DNA from: Microbacterium sp. AG1240
Lineage (GTDB): Bacteria; Actinomycetota; Actinomycetes; Actinomycetales; Microbacteriaceae
Assembly: GCF_003635115.1 (NCBI RefSeq)
Contig: NZ_RBXJ01000002.1
Coordinates: 372,001-436,000, forward strand
Direction of reading: 5' to 3'
Length of the DNA stretch: 64,000 nucleotides
The notes under the pieces are model-generated. The model was not told the origin of the DNA and did not search any database. It worked only from the letters and a program-made list of their open reading frames with translations. Shown here piece by piece: positions 8,613 to 17,400 of this stretch (positions within the stretch are counted from its first letter, which is position 1; each line of letters starts with the position of its first letter). A program made the position numbers and the translations under genes.

Positions 8613-9311
8613 ATGACAGATCTCATCGACACCACCGAGATGTATCTCCGCACGATCCTCGAGCTCGAGGAGGAGAACATCGTTCCGCTGCGTGCGCGCA
8701 TCTCGGAGCGACTCGGTCACTCCGGCCCCACGGTCTCGCAGACCGTCGGTCGTATGGAGCGCGACGGACTCGTCGTCGTCTCCGAAGACCGACGCCTCGA
8801 ACTGACCGACGCCGGGCGCCAGAAGGCCGTCGACGTCATGCGCAAGCACCGCCTCGCCGAGCGCCTGCTCAGCGACGTGATCGGACTCGACTGGGCCTAC
8901 GTGCACGAAGAGGCATGCCGGTGGGAGCACGTGATGAGCGAGCAGGTCGAGCGACGCCTCGTCGAACTGCTCGGGCACCCGACCGAGTCGCCCTACGGAA
9001 ACCCCATCCCCGGACTCGACCAGCTCGGCGATCACCCCGCCAACACCTTCGAGCAGGGCGTCGTCGGTCTCGTGCGCAAACTGACCGACGAGGGCGCTCC
9101 GATCACCGGCACCGTGCGTCGTCTCGCGGAGCCCGCCCAGGTCGATCCCGAACTGCTGCAGCAGCTCAAGGAGGCCGGAGTGATGCCCGGCGCGACGGGC
9201 AGCTACCGCTTCAACGAGGGATACGTGCTCGTCGAGATGGACGGCAGCGACGAGGGGCTCGAACTGCCCGTCGAGGTCGCCTCGCACATCTTCCTCGTCG
9301 ACGCCCGCTGA
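8613..9311 (+). CDS. DtxR/IdeR-family metal-dependent regulator
   Basis: 232 residues, the length of IdeR/DtxR. N-terminal winged helix (LIDTTEMYLRTILELEEE, Met10 being a metal ligand in the family), then the metal-binding dimerisation domain with KHRLAERLL and the ligand motif ACRWEHVMS (Cys, Glu, His), then a C-terminal SH3-like FeoA-type domain ending in HIFLVDAR. All expected ligands are present, so it should repress iron (or manganese) uptake genes when metal-loaded. RBS GAGGA precedes ATG 8613. A -10-like TAGGCT lies near 8575. No target sites were sought in detail. Confidence 0.93.
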   Translation: MTDLIDTTEMYLRTILELEEENIVPLRARISERLGHSGPTVSQTVGRMERDGLVVVSEDRRLELTDAGRQKAVDVMRKHRLAERLLSDVIGLDWAYVHEEACRWEHVMSEQVERRLVELLGHPTESPYGNPIPGLDQLGDHPANTFEQGVVGLVRKLTDEGAPITGTVRRLAEPAQVDPELLQQLKEAGVMPGATGSYRFNEGYVLVEMDGSDEGLELPVEVASHIFLVDAR

Positions 9312-9384
9312 CCCTCCCGGGGCGCCGGGGGTACGGGGTTATCCACTGGTGTTCCGGCTCAGCGTGACTTATTCGTTACCTTCG

Positions 9385-9535
9385 GGTAGCGTGGCCCCAG
9401 TCCACAGGCGAGAAGCCCGCCAACGGACCCCTCGCAGATTGCCTCATCGGCTCGTCGTCCGCAGAGGGTGAAGCCCGCACATCGTGCCCCACACCGAGTG
9501 TCGACGAGTCAGCGTTCCACGCAGAGGCGCCGGAG
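9385..9535 (+). ncRNA. Probable c-di-AMP riboswitch (ydaO/yuaA type)
   Basis: The ~150-nt leader before the M23 peptidase gene carries pieces of the ydaO/yuaA consensus in order: GGACCCC (about 9425), GTCCGCAGAGGGTGAAGCCC (about 9457-9476), CCGAGTG then GTCAGC (about 9509) and a final GGCGCC next to the GGAGGA ribosome-binding site. This riboswitch class is known to control peptidoglycan hydrolase genes in actinobacteria, which fits the downstream gene. Recognised by eye from remembered consensus; boundaries are approximate and no covariance model was run. Confidence 0.6.
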
Positions 9536-9542
9536 GAAAAGT

Positions 9543-10457
9543 TTGGCTGAACCAACCGATTCGGACGCATCTGCACCCGAGCAGACCGCGACCGATCTCA
9601 CTCGCAGGAACCGTGAACGACGCACCCCTCGTTCACGCGCCGCCCGACCCGTCGCGCGCACCGTCGCAGCATCCGCTCCGGTCGCCGCATCCGCTCGCCC
9701 CCGTTCGGGCTCGCGTCCGGTGCGCAGCGCCGTCATCTTCACGATGGTCGTCGGTCTGATCGCCACCGTCGCGTTGCCCGCCTACGCCGCGTTCCGCCCC
9801 GAGGCCGAGACGAAGACCCTGCAGCAGGCCGCCGCCGCCGATGCGCAGTCGCTCGTCGTCGCCTCTGACGCCACGGTCGCGCAGCTCGACCGCAGCAGCT
9901 ACTCCGCGACGACGTCGGAAGAGATCGACAAGAAGAAGGCCGCCGAGGCCGCTGCCGAGCGCGCCCGTCAGGTCGCCGCCGCCGCGCGCACCACGTCGAC
10001 CTCGTCGTCGGCGAACTCCACGAACTCCACCCCGATCGACCTGTCGATGACCGCCCCGGGTTCGGGCGAGGTGCGCTGGCCGATCCAGGGCTTCACCAAG
10101 GGCCGCGGCCTCTGGGACTCGGGCTACCACCAGGGCGTCGACCTCCTCGCCTCGTGCGGTACCCCGCTCTTCGCCGCAGCAGCCGGTGTCGTGCGCGTCT
10201 CGCAGGAGAGCTTCGGCGGCTACGGCGTCGCCGTCACGATCGACCACGTGATCAACGGCCAGCGCGTGAGCACGCTCTACGGCCACATGACCTACGGCAG
10301 CCGCCAGGTGCAGTCGGGGCAGACGGTCGAAGCCGGCCAGCTGATCGGCGTCGTCGGCAGCACCGGCAGCTCCACCGCGTGCCACCTCCACTTCGAGGTG
10401 CACATCAACAACGCGGTCGTCGACCCGTGGGCCTGGCTCGAGCAGAACGCCGGCTGA
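9543..10457 (+). CDS. M23 family peptidoglycan endopeptidase (LytM type)
   Basis: About 304 residues: basic, disordered N-terminus, one membrane/signal segment (RSAVIFTMVVGLIATVALPA), an Ala/Lys-rich coiled region, then an M23 domain. Zinc ligands are visible in GYHQGVDLLASCG (HxxxD) and in CHLHFEVHINN (HxH). It should cleave peptidoglycan cross-bridges outside the membrane. I chose TTG 9543 because GGAGGA sits 5-6 nt upstream; an upstream ATG at 9468 would place the start inside the riboswitch-like leader. Followed by a strong terminator, so monocistronic. Confidence 0.9.
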   Translation: MAEPTDSDASAPEQTATDLTRRNRERRTPRSRAARPVARTVAASAPVAASARPRSGSRPVRSAVIFTMVVGLIATVALPAYAAFRPEAETKTLQQAAAADAQSLVVASDATVAQLDRSSYSATTSEEIDKKKAAEAAAERARQVAAAARTTSTSSSANSTNSTPIDLSMTAPGSGEVRWPIQGFTKGRGLWDSGYHQGVDLLASCGTPLFAAAAGVVRVSQESFGGYGVAVTIDHVINGQRVSTLYGHMTYGSRQVQSGQTVEAGQLIGVVGSTGSSTACHLHFEVHINNAVVDPWAWLEQNAG

Positions 10458-10474
10458 GTCCCGCAACAACGTCG

Positions 10475-10520
10475 AAGCGGCGTGTCGGAGCATTCGTTCT
10501 CCGACACGCCGCTTTTTGTT
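10475..10520 (+). terminator. Rho-independent terminator after M23 peptidase gene
   Basis: 16-bp perfect stem (10475-10490 with 10499-10514), 8-nt loop, followed by a T-rich run (TTTGTTT). Confidence 0.92.
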
Positions 10521-10595
10521 TCCCCTTTCGGCGACCCTCGGGCGTGTCGCGGTGGGTTACCCTTTCCTCGACGTAGAGAGAAGCGGAGGAAGCCG

Positions 10596-10706
10596 ATGGG
10601 CGCGACACCACGTATCCGAACCATGGATGCGCTCGGTCTGCTCGTCCTTCGGCATCGTGTGATCGGATGCTGCGGTGAAACCGCGGCCGCCTGGCGCTGT
10701 CTGTAA
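10596..10706 (+). CDS. 36-residue leader-like peptide
   Basis: A small ORF (ATG 10596, stop TAA 10704-10706) behind a near-ideal GGAGGA at 10586-10591. The peptide is Arg/His- and Cys-containing (LLVLRHRVIGCCGET in the middle, WRCL at the end). Its stop codon lies in the 3-nt loop and right arm of the terminator hairpin at 10694-10720, the arrangement of an attenuation leader. It precedes the HNH gene by 91 bp. It may be a regulatory leader peptide or an independent small protein; no family is recognised. Confidence 0.55.
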   Translation: MGATPRIRTMDALGLLVLRHRVIGCCGETAAAWRCL

Positions 10707-10720
10707 GACAGCGCTTTTTT
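10694..10720 (+). terminator. Terminator overlapping the small ORF stop
   Basis: 9-bp perfect stem (10694-10702 with 10706-10714), 3-nt loop and six T. The left arm encodes the last codons of the 36-residue ORF, so a ribosome completing that ORF would cover it. Confidence 0.9.
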
Positions 10721-10797
10721 CATACCCTCCGCAGATCGACGCGTCGCAGGTCGAATAACCCGGGAAGCCGTCCCGGACCGTTCGAGAGGATGCCGAC

Positions 10798-11295
10798 ATG
10801 CGCACTCTGGTACTCAACGCGGGCTACGAACCGCTCGCGGTGGTGTCGTTCAAACGAGCCCTGGTGCTCGTCATGAGCGATAAGGCCACCGTGGTCGAAC
10901 ACGTCGAAGGCGAACCGGTGTGGGGGAGCACCGGTCACTGGGATCGCCCGGCGGTGATCGTGCTCTCGCGCTATGTGCGAGTGCCGGGCGCGCGTCGGGT
11001 GCCGGTCACCCGGCGCGGAGTGCTGCGTCGTGACGCGCACCGCTGCGCCTACTGCGGCAAGGCGGCCTCGACGATCGACCACGTGATGCCGCGGTCGCGC
11101 GGTGGCAAGGACACATGGGAGAACCTCGTGGCCTGCTGCCTGCGCTGCAACAACATCAAGAGCGACCGCACGCCCCAGGAGATGCACTGGGAGCTGCGCC
11201 TCGTGCCGCAGGCCCCCCGTGGTGGACAGTGGACCGTGCGCGGCACCGAGCGCGCCGACCCGCGCTGGGAGCCCTACCTCGCCCTCGCGGCCTAG
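10798..11295 (+). CDS. HNH endonuclease family protein
   Basis: 165 residues. The N-terminal segment (MRTLVLNAGYEPLAVVSFKR) is typical of the widespread chromosomal actinobacterial HNH proteins. The HNH core is at about 82-120: CAYCGK, then IDHVMPRSRGG and LVACCLRCNNIK, giving four zinc cysteines and the catalytic His with Asn. A metal-dependent nuclease fold is clear; the physiological substrate is unknown and the family is not a restriction enzyme in any obvious way here. A second short hairpin (10760-10776) lies just upstream of its RBS (AGAGGA). Confidence 0.92.
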   Translation: MRTLVLNAGYEPLAVVSFKRALVLVMSDKATVVEHVEGEPVWGSTGHWDRPAVIVLSRYVRVPGARRVPVTRRGVLRRDAHRCAYCGKAASTIDHVMPRSRGGKDTWENLVACCLRCNNIKSDRTPQEMHWELRLVPQAPRGGQWTVRGTERADPRWEPYLALAA

Positions 11296-11311
11296 CGCTG
11301 TCTCCCGTCGT

Positions 11312-11329
11312 CGAGACCGTGTGGTCTCG
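11312..11329. terminator. Short inverted repeat after HNH gene
   Basis: 7-bp stem (CGAGACC / GGTCTCG) with a 4-nt loop 16 bp after the HNH stop; no T-run. A weak terminator candidate. Confidence 0.4.
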
Positions 11330-11433
11330 CCGAACGGCCATGCCGTTGCGGTCAATACCGTGCGGGTTCGGCGAATTCGTGCGGGTTCGGCTCAGAACGG
11401 CCGGGTGTCGTCGACCTGTGGTGGAGTGGGGGC

Positions 11434-12009
11434 ATGGTGCAGGCACTTCTCGTCATCGACATGCAACGCGGATTCGACGACCTCGAGTTCTGGGGTGCGA
11501 CGACCAACCCCGACTGCGAACGCAACGTCACCGCCCTCGTCGCGGCGTGGCAGGGCGCCGGTGAGCCGGTCGTGGTCGTTCGTCACGAATCGCGGTCGCC
11601 GGGTTCGCCGCTGCATCCGGATGCTGCGGGCAACGCGCTGATCGATCCGGTGGCCGAGGCGACCGCTTCGCTGCTGGTGACGAAGGACGTCAACTCGGCG
11701 TTCTACGGAGAACCCGATCTGCACGCATGGTTGCAGGAGCGCAGCATCCGTTCCCTGGTGATCTGCGGCATCCAGACCAACATGTGCGTGGAGACGACGG
11801 CGCGGATGGCGGGCAACCTCGGCTATGACGTCACGGTCGCCCTCGATGCCACGCGCACGTTCGACCTCGCCACCGACGTGCCGGGGCTCGGCCGTGTGGA
11901 GAGATCGGCCGACGAACTGATGGCGGCGACGGCTCTGGTGCTGCAGGGCGGCGGATTCGCGAAGATCGCCGCGACGGCCGACGTGGTGCGGAGTATCGAA
12001 CATATCTGA
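11434..12009 (+). CDS. Isochorismatase-family cysteine hydrolase
   Basis: 191 residues, one-domain hydrolase of the isochorismatase-like fold. The catalytic Asp is in ALLVIDMQRGF, the Lys in LLVTKDVNSAFYG, and the nucleophilic Cys in GIQTNMCVETTARMA, giving the complete Asp-Lys-Cys triad. Members hydrolyse amides such as nicotinamide, or related small molecules; the substrate here is not decidable. Length normal. No partner genes, so probably transcribed alone. A 14-nt direct repeat (11359-11372 and 11378-11391) lies upstream. Confidence 0.9.
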   Translation: MVQALLVIDMQRGFDDLEFWGATTNPDCERNVTALVAAWQGAGEPVVVVRHESRSPGSPLHPDAAGNALIDPVAEATASLLVTKDVNSAFYGEPDLHAWLQERSIRSLVICGIQTNMCVETTARMAGNLGYDVTVALDATRTFDLATDVPGLGRVERSADELMAATALVLQGGGFAKIAATADVVRSIEHI

Positions 12010-12068
12010 CGGATATCGCCCGATTCTCGATGTCGGAGGCCGTGCATAGTCTCGACTCATCTTGATTC

Positions 12069-12088
12069 GCTAGAACATAAGTTCTAGC
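12069..12088. promoter_or_regulatory. LexA-binding SOS box
   Basis: GCTAGAACATAAGTTCTAGC: GAAC-N4-GTTC core with flanking arms forming an 8-bp inverted repeat around a 4-nt centre. It ends 9 bp before the ATG of the imuA' gene, so LexA would repress the mutasome directly. Matches the actinobacterial/Gram-positive LexA consensus. Confidence 0.9.
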
Positions 12089-12096
12089 CTGATCCG

Positions 12097-12816
12097 ATGA
12101 GGGCGACGATGGCGAGAAGCGCCGAGGCGGTGAGCGACATCCACGAGCTGCGCGCGCAGCTCGAACGGATGCAGGGGCGTCGTCTCGACGCGCCCGTGCT
12201 GCCGACGCATCCGGCCTTCACGTCGCTGCTTCCGGGCGGCGGGCTGCGCCCCGGCTCGGCCTATGCGCTCAGCCCGTCGGCGTCGCTGCTGCTCGCTCTC
12301 ATGGCGCGACCCTCGCAAGACGGCGCATGGTGCGGCGCCATCGGCATGCCCGAGCTCGGTGCCGAGGCGGCAGAGCGGTACGGTCTCGACCTCGACCGGC
12401 TGGTGTTCGTGCCCGACCCCGGGCCCCGGTGGCTGGCGGTCACCGCGACGATCGCCGAGGTGCTGCCCGTGGTCGCCGTGCGTCCGCCGTCGAGGGTGTC
12501 CGAGAAAGAGGTCGCCCGGCTGGCGGCGCGTCTGCGCGATCGGGGAACCGTGCTGCTCGTCCAGGGTGCGTGGCCGCAGGCCGAGGCCACGATCGACGTC
12601 GCCGACCCGCGGTGGGCGGGCCTCGGCGATGGGCACGGCTATCTCTCGGGGCGAGAGCTCACGGTCACGGTGACGCATCGGCGCTCGCCGGGGGCCCGAC
12701 GCGCACGGATGCTGCTGCCCGCCGCAGACGGAACGGTGAGCCTTCTCGAGCAGGCCGTGGCGCCGCCTCGTCTGCGGGCCGTTCCCGATGCCTACGAGAC
12801 GGCGGCGGCCGGCTGA
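12097..12816 (+). CDS. ImuA'-like protein of the mutasome
   Basis: 239 residues, RecA-superfamily remnant lacking a canonical Walker A. The opening (HELRAQLERMQGRR, FTSLLPGGGLRPGSAYALS) matches ImuA' of actinobacteria, which bridges RecA and the ImuB/DnaE2 polymerase in translesion synthesis. Placement between a LexA box and imuB (ATGA-type overlap at 12814-12818) confirms the role. ATG 12097 lies only 9 bp from the operator; ATG 12109 is an alternative start, and the mRNA may be nearly leaderless. Confidence 0.85.
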   Translation: MRATMARSAEAVSDIHELRAQLERMQGRRLDAPVLPTHPAFTSLLPGGGLRPGSAYALSPSASLLLALMARPSQDGAWCGAIGMPELGAEAAERYGLDLDRLVFVPDPGPRWLAVTATIAEVLPVVAVRPPSRVSEKEVARLAARLRDRGTVLLVQGAWPQAEATIDVADPRWAGLGDGHGYLSGRELTVTVTHRRSPGARRARMLLPAADGTVSLLEQAVAPPRLRAVPDAYETAAAG

Positions 12817-14390
12817 TGCACGAGCCCACCCGAAGCCTCGTGCTCTGGTTTCCCGATTGGCCGGTCACCGCGTACCTACGCGAGGCGACCACGTCGGCCG
12901 CAGCGAGAGCGGGGGCGCCGATCGCCGTGTTCGAGCGCAATCTCGTCGTCGCGTGCTCGGCGTCGGCGCGTGAACAGGGCGTGCGGCGGGGGCAGCGCCG
13001 ACGCGACGCCCAAGCGGCCTGCCCCCGACTGGTGGTGATCGCGGCCGACGAGACGCGAGACCACCGTGTCTTCTCGCCCGTGGTGGCGCGCATCGAGCAG
13101 ATCGCCCCGGGGGTGCAGATCGTGCGCGCCGGGCTCTGCGCGCTGCGCGCCCGAGGCCCCGCGCGCTACTACGGCGGCGAGGCGGAGGCCGCGCACGTGA
13201 TGCTCGCGACCCTCGAGGAACAGGGGATCACGGGGGTGCGGGCGGGTGTGGCCGACGGTCCGTTCACGGCCGAACAGGCCGCGCGGGCCACCCGCGTGGA
13301 GGCGCCGGTGCGCGTGGTGCCCGCCGGGGAGGCCGGGGCGTTCCTGTCGCCGCTGCCGGTCACGGTGCTCGATGCCTCGATCGCGCCGTCGAACGCCGTG
13401 GGGGAGTTCGCCGGGCTCCTTGCCCGTCTCGGCGTGCACACCCTCGGCGCCTTCGCCGAGATGGAGGTCGATCGGGTGCGGGAGCGCTTCGGCGAGCCGG
13501 GGGTGCGCTCCCACGCGCTCGCGGCGGGCGGCGATTCGCGGCCGGTGCAGCCGCGCACGCCCCCTCCCGAGCTGCATCGCGAGGTCGCCTTCGAGCCTCC
13601 GCTCGAGCTCGCCGACCAGATCGCGTTCGGTATGCGAATGGCGGCCGACGCGTTCGTGACGGGTCTGGGCGCGCTCGACCTGGTCTGCACCGAGCTGCGG
13701 GTCGAGCTCATCGGCGATCGCGGGGAACGCAGCGAGCGGGTGTGGCTGCACCCGGGATCGTTCGATGCTTCGGCCGTGGTCGACCGGGTGCGATGGCAGC
13801 TCGCGGAAGGGGGCAAAGACGTCTTCCGCATGGGCGTCGCCGGGGTGCGCATCTCTCCCGAGGCGGTCGACGCCGCCTCCCATCACGCCAAGGGTCTCTT
13901 CGGGGCGGGCACCGACGAACGCGTGCACCATGCCCTGTCGCGCGTGCAGGCGATGCTGGGGCATCGGAGCGTCGTCACACCGGTCATCGGTGGCGGGCGC
14001 TGGCTGGCCGAGCGGCAGGTGCCCGTGCCCTGGGGTGACCGGGCCGTCACCACGAAGGAGCGTGCCCGGCCGTGGCCGGGGAGCCTCCCCGACCCGCTGC
14101 CGGCGACGGTGTTCCCCGAGCCGCGACTGGTCGAGGTGACCGACATCGCGGGTGCGGCGGTGTCGGTGGGGGAGCGCGAGGTGCTGAGCGCGCCTCCGGC
14201 CCACCTCGACGCCGCAGGCCGCCGCCGCCGTATCGAGGCGTGGGCGGGGCCGTGGCCGATCAGCGAGCGGGGGTGGGATCCGCTGCGCGCGCGGTTCGCC
14301 CATCGGTTCCAGATCGTCGACGCCGAGGGAGCGGCGTGGCTGCTGATCTGCGAAGCCGGCGAGTGGAGAGCCGAGGGTCGCTATGACTGA
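12816..14390 (+). CDS. imuB: ImuB, Y-family polymerase-like protein
   Basis: 524 residues, Y-family DNA polymerase fold used as a scaffold rather than an enzyme. Start of the palm (SLVLWFPDWPVTAYLRE) lacks the Asp/Glu pattern expected for catalysis, as is known for ImuB. A C-terminal segment LAERQVPVPWGDRAV corresponds to the beta-clamp-binding motif region. The ATG overlaps the imuA' stop, so translation is coupled. Acts with ImuA' and DnaE2 in error-prone bypass after DNA damage. Confidence 0.92.
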   Translation: MHEPTRSLVLWFPDWPVTAYLREATTSAAARAGAPIAVFERNLVVACSASAREQGVRRGQRRRDAQAACPRLVVIAADETRDHRVFSPVVARIEQIAPGVQIVRAGLCALRARGPARYYGGEAEAAHVMLATLEEQGITGVRAGVADGPFTAEQAARATRVEAPVRVVPAGEAGAFLSPLPVTVLDASIAPSNAVGEFAGLLARLGVHTLGAFAEMEVDRVRERFGEPGVRSHALAAGGDSRPVQPRTPPPELHREVAFEPPLELADQIAFGMRMAADAFVTGLGALDLVCTELRVELIGDRGERSERVWLHPGSFDASAVVDRVRWQLAEGGKDVFRMGVAGVRISPEAVDAASHHAKGLFGAGTDERVHHALSRVQAMLGHRSVVTPVIGGGRWLAERQVPVPWGDRAVTTKERARPWPGSLPDPLPATVFPEPRLVEVTDIAGAAVSVGEREVLSAPPAHLDAAGRRRRIEAWAGPWPISERGWDPLRARFAHRFQIVDAEGAAWLLICEAGEWRAEGRYD

Positions 14391-14408
14391 CGGCAGGAGA
14401 CCCCGCTG

Positions 14409-17400
14409 ATGGGTTGGCACAATCCCCCCGTGCCGTGGTCGGAGCTCGAGCGCGCGCTCAGCGATGCCCGGCGCCCTCGCGAGACGCCCGCGGGCGCCGA
14501 CGGCGGAGACAGCCCGGCGTGGTCGCACAAGCGCGGCGCCTACGTCACGCCCGAGATCGAGCGGCCCGCGCAGTCGGTGCCCTACGCCGAGTTGCACGCG
14601 CATTCCTCCTACTCCTTCCTCGACGGGGCGTCGTCGCCCGAAGAGCTGGCCGAAGAGGCCGAGCGGCTCGGGCTCCACGCCCTCGCGATCAGCGATCACG
14701 ACGGCTTCTACGGCATCGTGCGGTTCGCCGAGGCCGCCGAGCACCTGCAGGTGAAGACGGTGTTCGGGGCCGAGCTCTCGCTCGAGCTGCCCCAGCCGCA
14801 GAACGGCGAGCCCGATCCCGCGGGCTCCCATCTGTTGGTGCTCGCGCGCGGCGAAGAGGGCTACCACCGCCTCGCCGCCGCTCTCACCTCCGCGCAGCTG
14901 CGCGGCGCCGAGAAGGGGCGCCCGGTATACGACCTCGATGAGCTCGGCGAACGATCGGGCGGCCCGGGCGACCCGCAGTGGGCGGTGCTCACCGGGTGCC
15001 GCAAGGGCGCCGTGCGCCGTGCGCTTGCGCAGTCGGGGCCGGATGCTGCGGCGACCGAACTCGACCGTCTGATCGCGCTCTTCGGCCGCGACGCCGTGCA
15101 CGTCGAGCTGATGAACCACGGCGACCCTCTCGACAGCCGCACGAACGACGTGCTCGCCGGCCTCGCCGCAGAGCGCGGGCTGCCGATCCTCGCCACCAAC
15201 AACGTGCACTACGCCGTTCCGCGTCGAGAACTGCTCGCCGCGGCCGTCGCCGCGGTGCGGGCGGGGCGGGGGCTCGACGAGCTCGACGGATGGCTCCCTG
15301 CTCACGCGGGGGCGCACCTGCGGTCGGGGGCCGAGATGACGCGGCGGTTCGCCCGGTATCCCGGCGCGGTCTCCCGCACCGTCTCGCTCGCCGACGAGCT
15401 CGCCTTCCCGCTCCGCCGGGCCAAACCCGCCCTGCCGAAGCAGAAGGTGCCGGAGGGGCACACCCCGATGTCGTACCTGCGTCACCTCGTCTGGGAGGCG
15501 GTGCCGCGCAAGTATCCGAATCTGAGATCCGAAGACCGGGAGCGCATCGAGCGCGAACTCGGCGTCATCGAGATGAAGGACTTCCCCGGGTACTTCCTCA
15601 TCGTGTGGGGCATCGTGCAAGAAGCGCGACGCCGCGGCATCCTGTGTCAGGGGCGCGGCTCGGCCGCCAACAGCGCCGTCTGCTACCTGCTCGACATCAC
15701 GGCCGTCGACTCGATCGCCTACAAGTTGCCGTTCGAGAGGTTCCTCTCGAGCCTTCGCGACGAAGAGCCCGACATCGATGTCGACTTCGACTCCGATCGC
15801 CGTGAGGAGATCATCCAGTGGGTGTACGGGGAGTACGGCCGCGATCGGGCGGCTCAGGTGGCCAACGTCATCCAATACCGGCCGAAGAACGCCGTGCGCG
15901 ACATGGCGAAGGCCCTCGGTCATTCACCCGGCCAGCAGGATGCCTGGTCGAAGCAGGTCGAGCGGTGGGGGGCGGTGCTCGAGACGGGGGCCGATCATGA
16001 CATCCCCGATCAGGTGATCGAGTTCGCCGCCGAATTGCTCAAAGCCCCCCGCCACCTCGGCATCCATTCCGGGGGCATGGTGCTCACCGACCGCCCGGTG
16101 GGCGAGGTCGTGCCGATCGAGCATGCCCGCATGGAGAACCGCACGGTCATCCAGTGGGACAAAGACGACGCCGCCTGGATGGGGCTGGTGAAGTTCGACC
16201 TGCTGGGCCTCGGGATGCTGGCCGCCCTGCAGTACTGCTTCGATCTCATCCGCGACGCCACCGGTGAGGAGTGGGAGCTCTCGACCCTGCCGAAGGAGGA
16301 GAAGGCGGTCTATGACATGCTCTGTCGGGCGGATTCGATCGGGGTGTTCCAGGTCGAGTCTCGCGCGCAGATGGGTCTTCTCCCACGTCTGCAGCCCCGG
16401 GAGTTCTACGACCTGGTGGTGCAAATCGCTCTAATCCGCCCGGGGCCGATCCAGGGCGGCGCGGTGCATCCGTTCGTGCGGCGCAAGCTCGGCCAGGAGA
16501 AGGTCACCTACGTGCACGAGAAGCTGCGGCCCGTGCTGGAGCGCACCTATGGCGTGCCGGTGTTCCAGGAGCAGCTCATGCAGATGGCTGTCGCGGTCGG
16601 CAACTGCAGCGGGGAAGACGCCGATCTGCTGCGACGGGCCATGGGCTCCAAGCGGGGGCTCGAGAAGATCGACAAGCTGCGCACGAAGCTCTACGAGGGC
16701 ATGAAAGAGAACGGCCTCGTCGGTCAGGTCGCCGACGACCTCTACGCCAAGATCCAGGCGTTCGCGAACTTCGGGTTCGCCGAGTCGCACTCGCTGTCGT
16801 TCGGGCTTCTCGTCTACGCGAGCTCGTGGATCAAGCTGCACTATCCCGGGGCGTTCCTCGCGGGGCTCCTACGGGCGCAGCCGATGGGCTTCTACTCGCC
16901 GGCGACCCTCACCGCCGACGCCCGTCGGCACGGGGTGGAGGTGCGTCGGCCCGATCTCCTGCGGTCGCGGGCGGAGGCCACGCTCGAAGCACTGTCGGGC
17001 ACGGCGCCGTCGGCGCCCACCGGGCTCGACGCCTGCGCGCACCGCGAGCAGCCCGACGTGGGCGATTTCGACCCGGCCGAGCCCGACGAGTCCGACGCGC
17101 ACCGGCGCGACGGCGGGTTCGCGGTCAGGCTGGGGCTCGCCGGCGTCCACGGCATTGGCGAGAAGCTCGCCCAGCGCATCGTCGCCGAGCGCGACAGCGG
17201 CGGTGATTACCGCGACATGCGCGATCTCGTGAGGCGGGTCGGCGTCACCGCCGCGCAGCTCGAATCCTTCGCCACGGCGGGGGCGTTCGAGTGCCTGGGG
17301 CTCAGTCGCCGCGAGGCGATCTGGCTTGCCGGATCCGCCGCCGAAGACCGGGTGGAGTACCTCCCTGATTCCCTCACCTCGGTGCAGCCGCCCCTGTTCA

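Noticed and set aside
9338..9346. Single TTATCCACT near the M23 leader as a DnaA box
   Set aside because: One isolated near-match is expected by chance in this much sequence.
12876..15923. 1015-codon open frame opposite imuB and dnaE2
   Set aside because: Low-complexity His/Arg/Gly-rich translation; both real genes on the other strand carry full domain motifs.
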